Shown piece after piece: positions 1 to 8,253 of a DNA stretch of 64,000 bases (within the stretch, counting starts at the first letter, position 1; each line of letters begins with the position of its first letter). Source of the DNA: UBA7803 sp040219135 (GTDB lineage Bacteria; Pseudomonadota; Gammaproteobacteria; Pseudomonadales; Azotimanducaceae); NCBI GenBank assembly GCA_040219135.1, contig JAVJTA010000013.1:310001-374000 (forward strand), in the 5' to 3' direction. Position numbers and translations under genes: made by a program. The notes below the pieces were generated by a model. The model made no database searches, was not told the DNA's origin, and saw nothing but the letters and a program-made list of their open reading frames with translations.

Positions 1-2076
1 CTGAACCTGGCCATCCTGGCGGCGCTGCCGCTGGACCACGGCGCCGTTCATGCCGCCGGACAGCCGATCGAAGAGATCGTCGTGACCGGTGAACTGCGCG
101 AGTCACGCCTGCTCGACAGCGCCGCCAGCATCACCGTGCTGAGCCTGGCCGAACAGCGGGCGGGTACGGTTCAGCACCTCGAGGAGGTGCTCGACTGGGT
201 TCCCAACGTCAACTTCGCCAGCGGCGGTGCCCGTGCCCGGTTCGTGCAGATCCGTGGGATCGGCGAGCGCGGGCAATTTGCCGAGCCGCTGAACCCGTCC
301 GTCGGTCTGCTCGTGGACGGGGTCGACCTGACCGGCCTCGGGGTCTCAGCGACGCTGTTCGACGTCGATCAGGTCGAGGTGCTGCGCGGTCCCCAGGGCA
401 CGCTGTACGGGGCCAACGGGCTGGCCGGGCTGATCAACGTGCGCACCGGCGATCCGACGCCGACGTTCAGCGCGCGGCTGCGCCTGGATGCCGCCGACTA
501 CGATGCCCGGGGCATAGGCGGCGTGATCTCCGGACCGGTGTCCGGGAACCTGGGCTACCGCCTCGCCGCCCAGCGCTATCAGGACGACGGCTTCATGGAC
601 AACGTGTTCCTCGGCCGCGACGACAGCAACGCCCACGACGAGCTGACGCTGCGTGGCAAGGTCGCCTGGACACCGGGCGATTCGCAGACGTGGACGTTCA
701 CGGCGGGGCTGGTGGATGCGGACAATGGCTACGATGCGTTCTCTCTGGACAACGATCGCAACACTTACTCGGATCAGCCGGGCATGGACCAGCAGAAGAC
801 GCGCTACGGCAGCGTGGCCGTGAACTGGGACGTTGCCGACGCCGCAAGCTTCGTCGGCACCCTCGGCGTCGCCCGCAGCGACACCGACTACGGCTACGAC
901 GAGGACTGGAGCTACGTCGGCTTCGACCCGGCGGGCTATTCCTCCACGGACCGTTACCTGCGCGATCGAGAGACCGCGTCGCTTGACCTGCGGCTGGTGT
1001 CGGGTCCGGCGGGCCGGCTGCTGGACGACCGGCTCGAATGGGTGGTGGGCGTGTATGGCCTCGACCAGACCTCGGACCTGACCCGTCAATACACCTTTGC
1101 CAGCGGCGAATTCAGCAGCAGCCTCGACGTCCGGCGGCTCGCCCTCTACGGCGAACTCGAATACAGCTTCAGCGAGCGCACGCGGCTGACCTTCGGGCTG
1201 CGGGGTGAACGCCACGACGCCGGCTACCGGAACTCGGACGCCGTGTCCTTCGATCCCGTGGACCACATGCTCGGTGGCCGTCTGGTGCTGGAACGGGACT
1301 TCGGCGACGTCGCCATGGGCTACCTCAGCGCGACTCGCGGCTACAAGGTCGGCGGCTTCAACATCACCGGCACGCTGCCTGCGGCGCTGCGCGAGTACGA
1401 CCCCGAAAGCCTGTGGAGCTATGAGGCGGGCCTGAAGGGGCGCTGGCTCGACGGTCGCCTGAACGCCCGCGGCGCCGTGTTCGTCATGCGCCGCGACGAC
1501 GTCCAGGTGGCCACGTCGCTCACGGTGGATCAGGGCGGTGGCGCCGTGGAGTTCATCGATCTGGTGAGCAACGCGGCGGAGGGTCGCAACCGCGGCGCGG
1601 AGCTGGAGGTCGACTTCTCCCCCGCCGACGCGCTCACCCTGTTCGCCAACGTCGGCCTGCTGGACACCGAGTTCGTCGATTTCGTCAACATCAACGGCGA
1701 GGATCTCGACGGCGAGCCACAGGCTCACGCGCCCGGCTATCAGTTCTTCGTCGGCGCCGAGTACCGCTTCGCGCCGGGCTGGTTTCTGCGCCTCGAGGCG
1801 GAGGGAAAGGACGGCTTCTTCGTCAACGACTCCAACCGCGAGGTGGCGGATCGCGACGACGTGCGCACGGCTTCCTACGAGCTGTGGAACGCAAGCCTCG
1901 GCTACCAGGCGGAGCGCTGGAACGTGAAGTTCTGGGGCCGCAACCTCGGCGATGAAGACTACGCGGTGCGCGGCTTCTATTTCGGCAACGACCCGCGTAC
2001 CGGCTATGCCGACGCCGGCTGGCGCCAGCTCGGCGAGCCGCGCCGTTTCGGGGTCACGCTGACGGTCAGCAATTGA
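1..2076 (+). CDS. TonB-dependent outer-membrane receptor (5' partial)
   Basis: The reading frame is open from base 1, so the start codon lies upstream of the window. The first residues look like the end of a signal peptide, ending near HGAVHA. A TonB-box-like IEEIVVTG follows at about bases 67-90. Next come a plug domain (QIRGIG, then VEVLRGPQGTLYGANGLAG) and a long beta-barrel rich in alternating aromatic/polar strands, ending LGEPRRFGVTLTVSN. Such receptors import siderophores, cobalamin, glycans or other large substrates across the outer membrane using TonB/ExbBD energy. The substrate cannot be inferred: no periplasmic binding or degradative partner is adjacent, and the next gene is convergent. 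An internal ATG at 82 exists but would remove the TonB box, so it is not the start. Confidence 0.93.
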   Translation: MNLAILAALPLDHGAVHAAGQPIEEIVVTGELRESRLLDSAASITVLSLAEQRAGTVQHLEEVLDWVPNVNFASGGARARFVQIRGIGERGQFAEPLNPSVGLLVDGVDLTGLGVSATLFDVDQVEVLRGPQGTLYGANGLAGLINVRTGDPTPTFSARLRLDAADYDARGIGGVISGPVSGNLGYRLAAQRYQDDGFMDNVFLGRDDSNAHDELTLRGKVAWTPGDSQTWTFTAGLVDADNGYDAFSLDNDRNTYSDQPGMDQQKTRYGSVAVNWDVADAASFVGTLGVARSDTDYGYDEDWSYVGFDPAGYSSTDRYLRDRETASLDLRLVSGPAGRLLDDRLEWVVGVYGLDQTSDLTRQYTFASGEFSSSLDVRRLALYGELEYSFSERTRLTFGLRGERHDAGYRNSDAVSFDPVDHMLGGRLVLERDFGDVAMGYLSATRGYKVGGFNITGTLPAALREYDPESLWSYEAGLKGRWLDGRLNARGAVFVMRRDDVQVATSLTVDQGGGAVEFIDLVSNAAEGRNRGAELEVDFSPADALTLFANVGLLDTEFVDFVNINGEDLDGEPQAHAPGYQFFVGAEYRFAPGWFLRLEAEGKDGFFVNDSNREVADRDDVRTASYELWNASLGYQAERWNVKFWGRNLGDEDYAVRGFYFGNDPRTGYADAGWRQLGEPRRFGVTLTVSN

Positions 2077-2110
2077 AGCCGCGGCGGGCGTCGGTCACCG
2101 CGGCCGACGC

Positions 2111-2809
2111 TCAGCCGCTGTCGGCCGCGCGCTCCATGGCGATGATGTGGTCGACCACGTCGAGGGCCGTCTTTCTCCCGACCTGCATGCCGATCCGGTA
2201 CTTTCCGTCCACGACCATGGTGGGCACCGCGGCGATGCCGAGTTCCCGCTGTTCCCGTTCCGCCTGACGGACCCGGCTGCGCACCGCGGGGGAGTCGAAG
2301 GCGCGCAGGAACTCGTCCCGGGTCACGCCGTTGCCGTCGATGTAATCCGCGATCATCTCGGCGGACAGGAACTGGCGTCCGTTGTCGTGGATGGCGCGGA
2401 ACATGCGCTCGTGGTTCTCCTCCAGCGCCCCGAGCTCGTCGAGGGTGACGTAGGCCTGGCCGAGCAGCGTCCAGACCGGCGAGAACGCCGCCGGCGTGCG
2501 CTCGAACTCCACCCCGTCGGGGAGGTTGTTCTTCCATTCCTCGATGAGCGGATCGAAGTTGCGGCAGTGCACGCAGCCGTAGGAGAAGAACTCGCGCACC
2601 TGAATCGGCGCGCCCGGACGCCGACCTTTGGCGCCTTCGATGATTTCGTAGTGGGTGCCGGCCTGATATTCCCCCTCGGTCACCCCGGTGCTGTACAACG
2701 TGCCGTAGCCGAGCACCAGGATGACGATGGCAACCACCACGCCGATGATGGCGTTGCGGGTGCGGATGACCTGACGTTCTTTGCGGGTAGCTGCTTTCTT
2801 GGAAGTCAT
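2111..2809 (-). CDS. DsbA-like membrane-anchored thiol:disulfide oxidoreductase
   Basis: The 232-residue protein has a basic N-terminus, one hydrophobic segment at about 21-40, and a DsbA/thioredoxin-fold domain in the periplasm. The redox motif is C79-V-H-C82, preceded by FFSYG. A cis-proline loop is visible at AAVPT (Pro196). CxHC with a helical insertion between the motif and the cis-Pro is typical of the DsbA family, which oxidises exported proteins. The uncleaved anchor departs from classical soluble DsbA and resembles membrane-tethered DsbA variants in other proteobacteria. It is convergent with the TonB receptor and divergent from the glutaredoxin gene. The partner (DsbB-like) is not in the window. 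Confidence 0.88.
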   Translation of the reverse strand: MTSKKAATRKERQVIRTRNAIIGVVVAIVILVLGYGTLYSTGVTEGEYQAGTHYEIIEGAKGRRPGAPIQVREFFSYGCVHCRNFDPLIEEWKNNLPDGVEFERTPAAFSPVWTLLGQAYVTLDELGALEENHERMFRAIHDNGRQFLSAEMIADYIDGNGVTRDEFLRAFDSPAVRSRVRQAEREQRELGIAAVPTMVVDGKYRIGMQVGRKTALDVVDHIIAMERAADSG

Positions 2810-2977
2810 GACGGCTCCGGGGTCGAATCCGCCGCAGTTTACTCAGCCGCGCCGCCGCCGTCTCGCGCCGTGCGGGCCCGTGCGGAGGGTTGCGGAAGAA
2901 GCCCGCGTATCGGAAACGCAAGAACGATCTGTCATACTGGCCCGCTCTGTCCGTGAAACCGCCGTTCGAGGGGATCC

Positions 2978-3274
2978 ATGCCCGAGCGCCACGTTCTGTA
3001 TCAGTACGCCAGCTGCCCGTTCTGCCATCGGGTGCGGCAGTTTCTGGAAAGTCAGGGCATCGACGTGGAGCTGCGCGACACCCTCGGCGATCCGGCGGCG
3101 CGGCGTGAACTCGTTCTCGGAGGCGGTCAGGGCATGGTGCCGTGCCTGCGGATCGAGCGTGCCGGCGAGGTGCGCTGGCTCTACGAGTCCATGGACATCA
3201 TCGACTATCTGCGACGCTATCACGCCGATGAGTCCGCAACGGTTTCCAATCACCAAGCAGGGGGCAATTCATGA
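2978..3274 (+). CDS. glutaredoxin-like protein
   Basis: This short thioredoxin-fold protein (98 residues) has the dithiol motif C13-P-F-C16 right after the first strand. A cis-proline signature follows at MVPC (Pro55), and the C-terminal helix SMDIIDYLRRY is typical of glutaredoxins and GST N-terminal domains. Glutaredoxins reduce disulfides or glutathione mixed disulfides in the cytoplasm. The stop codon overlaps the ATG of the following LLM oxidoreductase by 4 bp (ATGA), so the two are probably translationally coupled. The pairing with an F420/flavin enzyme may be incidental. It lacks a GST C-terminal domain, so it is not a full-length GST. Confidence 0.88.
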   Translation: MPERHVLYQYASCPFCHRVRQFLESQGIDVELRDTLGDPAARRELVLGGGQGMVPCLRIERAGEVRWLYESMDIIDYLRRYHADESATVSNHQAGGNS

Positions 3275-4311
3275 AGCTAGGACTCATCAGCGGTTACTCC
3301 GGCCGCAAGATCTCCATTCCCATCGACCACGTGAAGCACGCCGAGAGTCTCGGCTACGAGTCCATCTGGACCGCCGAAGCGTACGGCTCCGACGCGGTGA
3401 CCCCCGCGGCCTGGATCCTCGCCCAGACCACCAAGATCAAGGCCGGCACGGCAATCATGCAGATGCCGGCGCGGACGCCGGCGATGGCCGCGATGACGGC
3501 CATGAGTCTGGCCGAGCTGTCCGGCGGGCGGTTCATCTGCGGCGTCGGCGCATCGGGTCCTCAGGTGGTGGAAGGCTGGCATGGCGTGCCCTACGGCAAG
3601 CCGGTGACCCGGCTCAAGGAATACATCAAAATCATGAAGCAGATCATCGCCCGGGAAGGCCCCGCCACCTTCGACGGCGAGATGTACCACCTGCCCAATA
3701 CCGGTCCCGGGACCACGGGGCTCGGCAAGCCGCTGAAGAGCATCCTCCACTGCGAGGAGGACATCCCGATCTACGCGGCGACGATCACGCCGAACGGCGT
3801 GGCGGCGGCGGCGGAAGTGGCCGACGGTTTCTTCCCGGTGTGGATGGACCCCGAGCAATTCCACGTTTTCGAGGAGCCCATCAAGAAGGGCTTCGCCCGG
3901 GCCGGCAACGGTAAGGATCTCACTCAGTTCGACGTCGCTCCGTTCGTCACCTGCATCGTCGGCGACGACGTCGAGCAGTGCATGGCACCGATCCGCGGCA
4001 ACATGGCGCTGTACATCGGCGGCATGGGCGCCCGGGACAAGAATTTCTACAACGACTACGCCAAACGTCTCGGCTTCGAAGAGGCGGCGGTGAAGATCCA
4101 GGATCTGTTCCTCGCCGGAAAGAAGGACGAGGCCATGGCGGCGGTGCCGGCGGAGCTCATCGACGCCTGCCATCTGGTGGGTCCGGCGGATCGCATCAGG
4201 GACCGTCTGCAGCGCTGGAAAGAGGCCGGCAAGCGCGGTCACGTGGGCAGCATGCTGATCGGCTCCGGGCAGCCGGAAGCCCTGCAGCTGCTGGCGGAAA
4301 ACGTCCTCTGA
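3271..4311 (+). CDS. LLM-class F420-dependent oxidoreductase (Rv3520c-like)
   Basis: The 346-residue TIM-barrel flavoprotein is of the luciferase-like monooxygenase superfamily. Visible hallmarks are the N-terminal strand MKLGLISGY, WTAEAYGSDAVTP, the IMQMPARTPA strand and the phosphate-binding region GVGASGPQVVEG. The layout closely resembles the mycobacterial Rv3520c-type F420-dependent family and the paralogue at 53415-54461. Members carry out hydride transfer from reduced deazaflavin (or FMN) to small organic substrates; the substrate here is unknown. It starts in a 4-bp ATGA overlap with the glutaredoxin gene. Its final codons and stop lie inside a 20-bp tandem duplication. F420 use is inferred from family resemblance and from the cof operon 30 kb away. 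Confidence 0.9.
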   Translation: MKLGLISGYSGRKISIPIDHVKHAESLGYESIWTAEAYGSDAVTPAAWILAQTTKIKAGTAIMQMPARTPAMAAMTAMSLAELSGGRFICGVGASGPQVVEGWHGVPYGKPVTRLKEYIKIMKQIIAREGPATFDGEMYHLPNTGPGTTGLGKPLKSILHCEEDIPIYAATITPNGVAAAAEVADGFFPVWMDPEQFHVFEEPIKKGFARAGNGKDLTQFDVAPFVTCIVGDDVEQCMAPIRGNMALYIGGMGARDKNFYNDYAKRLGFEEAAVKIQDLFLAGKKDEAMAAVPAELIDACHLVGPADRIRDRLQRWKEAGKRGHVGSMLIGSGQPEALQLLAENVL

Positions 4312-4342
4312 CGCACGCCGGCGTCCTCTGACGCACGCCGGC
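4303..4342. repeat. 20-bp tandem duplication across a stop codon
   Basis: The unit gtcctctgacgcacgccggc occurs twice back to back (4303-4322 and 4323-4342). The first copy carries the last codons and the TGA stop of the upstream LLM gene, so the second copy is a non-coding echo. It looks like recent slippage or a duplication next to a REP-type hairpin. Confidence 0.9.
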
Positions 4343-4360
4343 GTCGTGTACGAGCGCTCG

Positions 4361-4445
4361 CGTCGTAGGAGCCTCCCGTCGTAGGAGCGCTCTCCAGAGC
4401 GCGATGGTCGCGGTCTGGAGCGGCCGCCGCGCGGACCGCTCCTAC
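4361..4445. repeat. GTAG-type REP-like palindromic element
   Basis: The 12-bp string cgtcgtaggagc occurs at 4361-4372 and again at 4377-4388. From 4381 a nested palindrome follows: outer arms gtaggagcg (4381-4389) and cgctcctac (4437-4445), inner arms ctccaga (4392-4398) and tctggag (4414-4420). Elements starting GTAG with an imperfect hairpin are typical REPs of Pseudomonas, Stenotrophomonas and Xanthomonas, mobilised by RAYT transposases. No RAYT gene is in the window. The element lies between convergent genes, overlaps the stop of the kinase-like gene, and may act as a bidirectional terminator. Confidence 0.7.
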
Positions 4446-5488
4446 ATCAGCTCCTGGCGCAGCGTCCAGGCCCGCTCGGCGCGCATCCGGGCGGCTTCCT
4501 TGAACTCCAGCGCCTTCTCCGAGCTGGCGTTGCCGTCGACGCCGCGTTTGTACACACCCTGGATGATGGCCGCCGAGCGGAACATGTTGTAGATGAGGTA
4601 GAACGGCCAGTTCTCTATCCGGTCGATGCCCGCGTGGCGGCAGTACTCGTCGACCATCTCCTGCTCCGTGGGAATACCGAGCTTCTCGAGGTCGGCGCCG
4701 GCCAGGCCGACGTCTTCGTAGGATTCCCCATGGTAGTCCTGGCACAGATAGCCGAGGTCGGCGAGTCCGTCGCCCAGGGTGGAGAGTTCCCAGTCGAGCA
4801 CCGCGACGATGCGCGGCTGCGTCGGGTGGATGATGGTGTTGCCGAGACGGTAGTCACCGTGCACGACGACGGTCCTGGTCTGTTCGGGGATGTTGTCCGG
4901 AAACCATTCCATGAGCTGGTCCATGGCGTCGATCTGCTCGGTCTTCGATGCCAGGTACTGCTTGCTCCAGCGGCCGATCTGGCGCTCGTAGTAATTGCCC
5001 GGCCGCCCGAAGTCGGCGAGTCCCACGGCTTCGGGATCCACGCTGTGCAGCTTCGCCAGCACCCGGGCGAGGTCCAGATAGATGGCGCGGCGGGCCTCCG
5101 GGCTCTGATCCGGCAACCGGGTTTCGGCGAAGACCCGGCCGTCCACCCACTCCATCACGTAGAACTTGGTGCCGATGACGTCCTTGTCGTCGCAGGCCAC
5201 ATGCATTTTCGGGACCGGAACGTCGCTGTTCTGCAGCGCTTTCATCACCCGGAACTCGCGGTCCACCTGGTGCGCCGACGGCAGCAGCTCGCCCGGCGGC
5301 TGCTTGCGCATCACGTAGCGCCTGCCGCCGGCCTCCAGGCGGAACGTCGGGTTCGACTGACCGCCCTCGAACTGTTCCACCGTCATCGGACCGGCGAAAC
5401 CGTCGATGTGCGCGGCCAGGTAGCGCGCCAGCGCCGGTTCGTCGAAGCGGTGCGCGTCGCGGACCGAGGTCAGTTCTGCCTTGCTCAT
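4442..5488 (-). CDS. aminoglycoside-phosphotransferase-like kinase (ACAD10/11 kinase type)
   Basis: The 348-residue protein has the APH/choline-kinase fold. Features are a nucleotide-binding Lys in YVMRKQ (Lys62), the catalytic loop HGDYRLGN (210-217) and the metal-binding LDWE (231-234). The EGGQSNPTF start and the TLGDGLADLGY segment match the kinase family that is fused to acyl-CoA dehydrogenases in ACAD10/ACAD11. Family members phosphorylate 4-hydroxyacyl-CoA so that the 4-hydroxy group can be eliminated. An ACAD11-like dehydrogenase is encoded 16 kb away (20860-22116), so the two may form a split version. Antibiotic resistance is unlikely. The 3' end overlaps the REP-like hairpin. It is divergent from the next LLM gene. 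Confidence 0.85.
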   Translation of the reverse strand: MSKAELTSVRDAHRFDEPALARYLAAHIDGFAGPMTVEQFEGGQSNPTFRLEAGGRRYVMRKQPPGELLPSAHQVDREFRVMKALQNSDVPVPKMHVACDDKDVIGTKFYVMEWVDGRVFAETRLPDQSPEARRAIYLDLARVLAKLHSVDPEAVGLADFGRPGNYYERQIGRWSKQYLASKTEQIDAMDQLMEWFPDNIPEQTRTVVVHGDYRLGNTIIHPTQPRIVAVLDWELSTLGDGLADLGYLCQDYHGESYEDVGLAGADLEKLGIPTEQEMVDEYCRHAGIDRIENWPFYLIYNMFRSAAIIQGVYKRGVDGNASSEKALEFKEAARMRAERAWTLRQELM

Positions 5489-5594
5489 GCGGTGGTGTTC
5501 CCTCAGGTGAGGGCGAGAGGATACGTCTTGATTACCCGAGCCGCAAAATGCGAGGCTTCATGGCTGGTTGAAGTCACGCAGAGGGGAGAGGCTC

Positions 5595-6599
5595 ATGGCC
5601 CTGGAAAAGCGCATCGCGGTCACGCTGCCCGCAGGACCCAAGCTCGAGCACACCATCGAGCGCATCCGCTGGGCGGAAGACAACGGCATTCCCGACGGCT
5701 GGTTCAGCGATTCCGGGGCCCCGGACACGCTGACCCAGATCGCGGCGGTTGCCCATCACTCCCGGTCGCTGCGCATCGGCGTGGCCGTCACCCCGGTGTA
5801 CACCCGCACGCCGGCGGTCATCGCCGCATCGGTGAACGTTATCGGCCAGGTCCTGCCCGGCCGTTTCGTCATGGGTCTGGGCTCCTCGAGCCAGACCATC
5901 ATGGGCCAGTGGAACGGCATTCCGCTCGACAAGCCGCTCACCCGGGTGAAGGAGACGGCCATCATGGTGCGCTCCATGCTCAAGGGTGAAAAGTCCGATT
6001 TCACCGACTTCGAGACCCTGTACAGTCGCGGCTACCGGCAGGCGCCGCTGGACAATCCGCCGCCGCTGTATCTGGCCGCACTGCGCGCCAACATGATCGA
6101 GATGGCCGCCGAGGTGGGCGACGGTGTGATCTTCAACCTGTGGCCGAAGGGCGCGCTGGCAAAGATGATGGAGCACGTCCGGATCGGTGCCGAGCGCGCC
6201 GGCAAGAAGGTCGAGGACGTGGAGGTGGTGAACCGCTTCATGGTCCTTTGCACGGACGACAAGGCCGCTGGACGGAATCTGTTCCGGGCCGCGTTCGCGC
6301 CGTACTACGCCACCCCCGTGTACAACAAGTTCCTCGCCTGGGCCGGCTACGAGGATGCGGCGGCCACCATCCGCGAGGGCTGGGCCGAGAAGGATCGGGA
6401 GAAGACCGGCGGCGCGCTCACCGACGCGATGATCGACGAGATCGCCATCATCGGAGACGAGGACGAGATTCGCGGGCGCATCCAGGAGGCGGCCGATGGC
6501 GGTGTCCACACCGCCATCATCGCGCCGCTCGCGGCCACGCCCCAGGACACTCAGCGCACCTTCGATGCGTTTCGCGGGGACCGCTTCAGCTTCCGCTGA
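5595..6599 (+). CDS. LLM-class flavin/F420-dependent oxidoreductase
   Basis: The 334-residue luciferase-like TIM-barrel protein resembles methylene-tetrahydromethanopterin reductase-type members: IAVTLPAGP, GWFSDSGAPD, IGVAVTPVYTRTP, GLGSSS and a C-terminal IIGDEDEIRGRI segment that usually closes the barrel. I start it at ATG 5595, because a GAGGGGAGAGG ribosome-binding sequence sits just upstream and the protein then begins directly at the first strand; an upstream ATG at 5568 would add nine unsupported residues. It is followed after 38 bp by a crotonase gene, suggesting an operon linking hydride transfer with CoA chemistry. Substrate and cofactor (F420 or FMN) are not determined by the sequence. 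Confidence 0.88.
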   Translation: MALEKRIAVTLPAGPKLEHTIERIRWAEDNGIPDGWFSDSGAPDTLTQIAAVAHHSRSLRIGVAVTPVYTRTPAVIAASVNVIGQVLPGRFVMGLGSSSQTIMGQWNGIPLDKPLTRVKETAIMVRSMLKGEKSDFTDFETLYSRGYRQAPLDNPPPLYLAALRANMIEMAAEVGDGVIFNLWPKGALAKMMEHVRIGAERAGKKVEDVEVVNRFMVLCTDDKAAGRNLFRAAFAPYYATPVYNKFLAWAGYEDAAATIREGWAEKDREKTGGALTDAMIDEIAIIGDEDEIRGRIQEAADGGVHTAIIAPLAATPQDTQRTFDAFRGDRFSFR

Positions 6600-6637
6600 A
6601 GCGCGCACCTCAACCCAGACGGCGCGGAGGCCGAACC

Positions 6638-7495
6638 ATGGACTACAGCAAGATCCTCGTCGACGATCCGCGCCCGCAGGTGCGGCGCATTACCCTGAAC
6701 CGGCCGGAAAAGCGCAACCCGCTGTCGAACGAACTGCGCACCGAACTGTTCCACGCGCTGGAGGTGGCGGATCAGGATCGCGACGTGCGGGTCACCGTGA
6801 TCCGCGGCGCCGGCAGCTGCTTTTCCGCCGGCTATGACCTGGCCTCGGACGTCTCCAAAGGCCAGCCGTTCTACACCGCGGGCGGGCTCGGCAACTGGCC
6901 GCGCCACGTGGTCGAGGGCTTCTTTCACATCTGGGACCTGGCCAAGCCGGTGATCGCCCAGGTGCACGGCTACTGCCTGGCCGGCGGCACCGAGCTGGCC
7001 ACCGCCTGCGACCTGGTGTACGTCGCCGACGACGCCAGGATCGGCTACCCGGTGGTGCGTTCCATCAGCCCGCCGGACAACCAGTTCTACCCGTGGATCG
7101 TCGGCCTGCGCCGTGCCATGGAACTCATGCTCACCGGTGATCACATGTCCGGAACGGAAGCCGTGGACTGCGGTTTCGCGAACCGCAGTTTTGCTGCCGT
7201 CGACCTCGATGACCGGGTGCTGGAAATCGCCGAGCGGGTAGCGCGCACGCCGTCCGATCTGCAGCAGATCAACAAGCGCGCCGTGCACCGGCAGATGGAC
7301 GCCATGGGGATCCGGGCCGGCATTCGCGCCGGTACCGAGATGCAGCAGCTCGCGACGTTCACCAAGACCACCCAGGCACACCTCGCCGAGCTGCGCGAGA
7401 ATCTGACCCAGGCGCTCAGCAAACGCGACGCCGAGTACGGCGATTACCGCACCTCCGGCAAAGGGTCGTCCGAGACGCCATCCGGGAGCAGATGA
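6638..7495 (+). CDS. crotonase-superfamily protein (enoyl-CoA hydratase/isomerase-like)
   Basis: The 285-residue protein has the crotonase fold: RITLNRPEKRN at the start, the first oxyanion-hole loop FSAGYDL (62-68) and the second, HGYCLAGGTELA (110-121). Glu119 matches one of the two catalytic glutamates of enoyl-CoA hydratase. In the region of the second (RSISPPDNQF) no Glu is present at the expected place, so the reaction may not be simple hydration; isomerase, hydrolase or lyase activity on an acyl-CoA is possible. It starts at ATG 6638. Its stop overlaps the histidine phosphatase start by 4 bp. Confidence 0.87.
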   Translation: MDYSKILVDDPRPQVRRITLNRPEKRNPLSNELRTELFHALEVADQDRDVRVTVIRGAGSCFSAGYDLASDVSKGQPFYTAGGLGNWPRHVVEGFFHIWDLAKPVIAQVHGYCLAGGTELATACDLVYVADDARIGYPVVRSISPPDNQFYPWIVGLRRAMELMLTGDHMSGTEAVDCGFANRSFAAVDLDDRVLEIAERVARTPSDLQQINKRAVHRQMDAMGIRAGIRAGTEMQQLATFTKTTQAHLAELRENLTQALSKRDAEYGDYRTSGKGSSETPSGSR

Positions 7496-8151
7496 GCGAC
7501 AGGACGCTCTACATCCTGCGCCACGGACAGACCGAGTGGAACGTCGGCCTGCGCATGCAGGGTCGACGCGATTCAGCGCTGACCGAGCTTGGCCGGGTTC
7601 AGGCTGATCTGCACGGCCGCACGCTCGCGCGCCACGGCGGCGTGGACCGACTGTACGCCTCGCCGCTGGGCCGCACCCGGGACACCGCAGCGCTGGTCAA
7701 CGCCCACCTCGACGTTCCCGTCAGCTACCGGCACGAACTGGTGGAGCGCGACTGTGGCGACTGGTCCGGACTGACCCTTCAGGTAATCGAGACCGCCTAT
7801 CCGGATGAGTGGCGCGCCCGTTCAGACGACCCGTATTTCCACCGGCCGCCGGCGGGGGAGAATCTCGAGGACATGGAAGCCCGGGTCGGCGACCTGATCG
7901 ACGCGCTGCTCGAGGCACCGGAGCGGCGCATCGCCCTGGTCACCCACGGCGTCATGTCGCGGGTGATCATCAAGCGCCTGCTCGACCTCGAACCCCGGGA
8001 CGCGGTCGACGTGCGTCACCCCAACGAGCTCTTTTACCGGGTCACAGTGGGTGCGGCGGAGCAGCCAGACAGCGCCTATTTCCTCGAGGGCCGCGGCCCG
8101 CTGCCTGGATTGCTTCGAAAAAACGAGGGTGAAACAATCCTCGGGCGCTGA
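7492..8151 (+). CDS. histidine phosphatase family protein
   Basis: The 219-residue protein carries the LRHGQTEWN signature, with Arg10-His11 as the phosphohistidine motif. A later LVTHGVMSRVI gives the second catalytic His, and the typical SPLGRTRDTA and ERDCGDWSG blocks lie between them. This is the phosphoglycerate mutase/CobC/broad acid phosphatase branch; substrates range from sugar phosphates to alpha-ribazole phosphate. Size is normal for the family. The start overlaps the crotonase stop (ATGA), so it is probably cotranslated with it. A phosphatase in this string could act on a phosphorylated intermediate, but that is inference. Confidence 0.88.
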   Translation: MSDRTLYILRHGQTEWNVGLRMQGRRDSALTELGRVQADLHGRTLARHGGVDRLYASPLGRTRDTAALVNAHLDVPVSYRHELVERDCGDWSGLTLQVIETAYPDEWRARSDDPYFHRPPAGENLEDMEARVGDLIDALLEAPERRIALVTHGVMSRVIIKRLLDLEPRDAVDVRHPNELFYRVTVGAAEQPDSAYFLEGRGPLPGLLRKNEGETILGR

Positions 8152-8253
8152 TCGGGGGGCGACCGGGGACGGGCGTCCCGGGAACGGAACGTTCCTGAGA
8201 CGAGGCTTCCCCGAAAACACGATGAATGGGATCGCAATGGAAGGGAGAGCGCG

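Noticed and set aside
346..1728. 460-residue ORF on the minus strand
   Set aside because: Antisense to the TonB receptor, Val/Ala/Arg/His-rich shadow typical of GC-rich coding DNA; no domain or ribosome-binding site.
2078..2104. Hairpin gccgcgg...ccgcggc between the TonB receptor and dsbA-like gene
   Set aside because: 7-bp stem with 13-nt loop and no T-run; such pairings are common by chance at this GC content.
4442..5488. Aminoglycoside resistance gene
   Set aside because: Kinase motifs are of the ACAD10/11-associated group; no resistance context.
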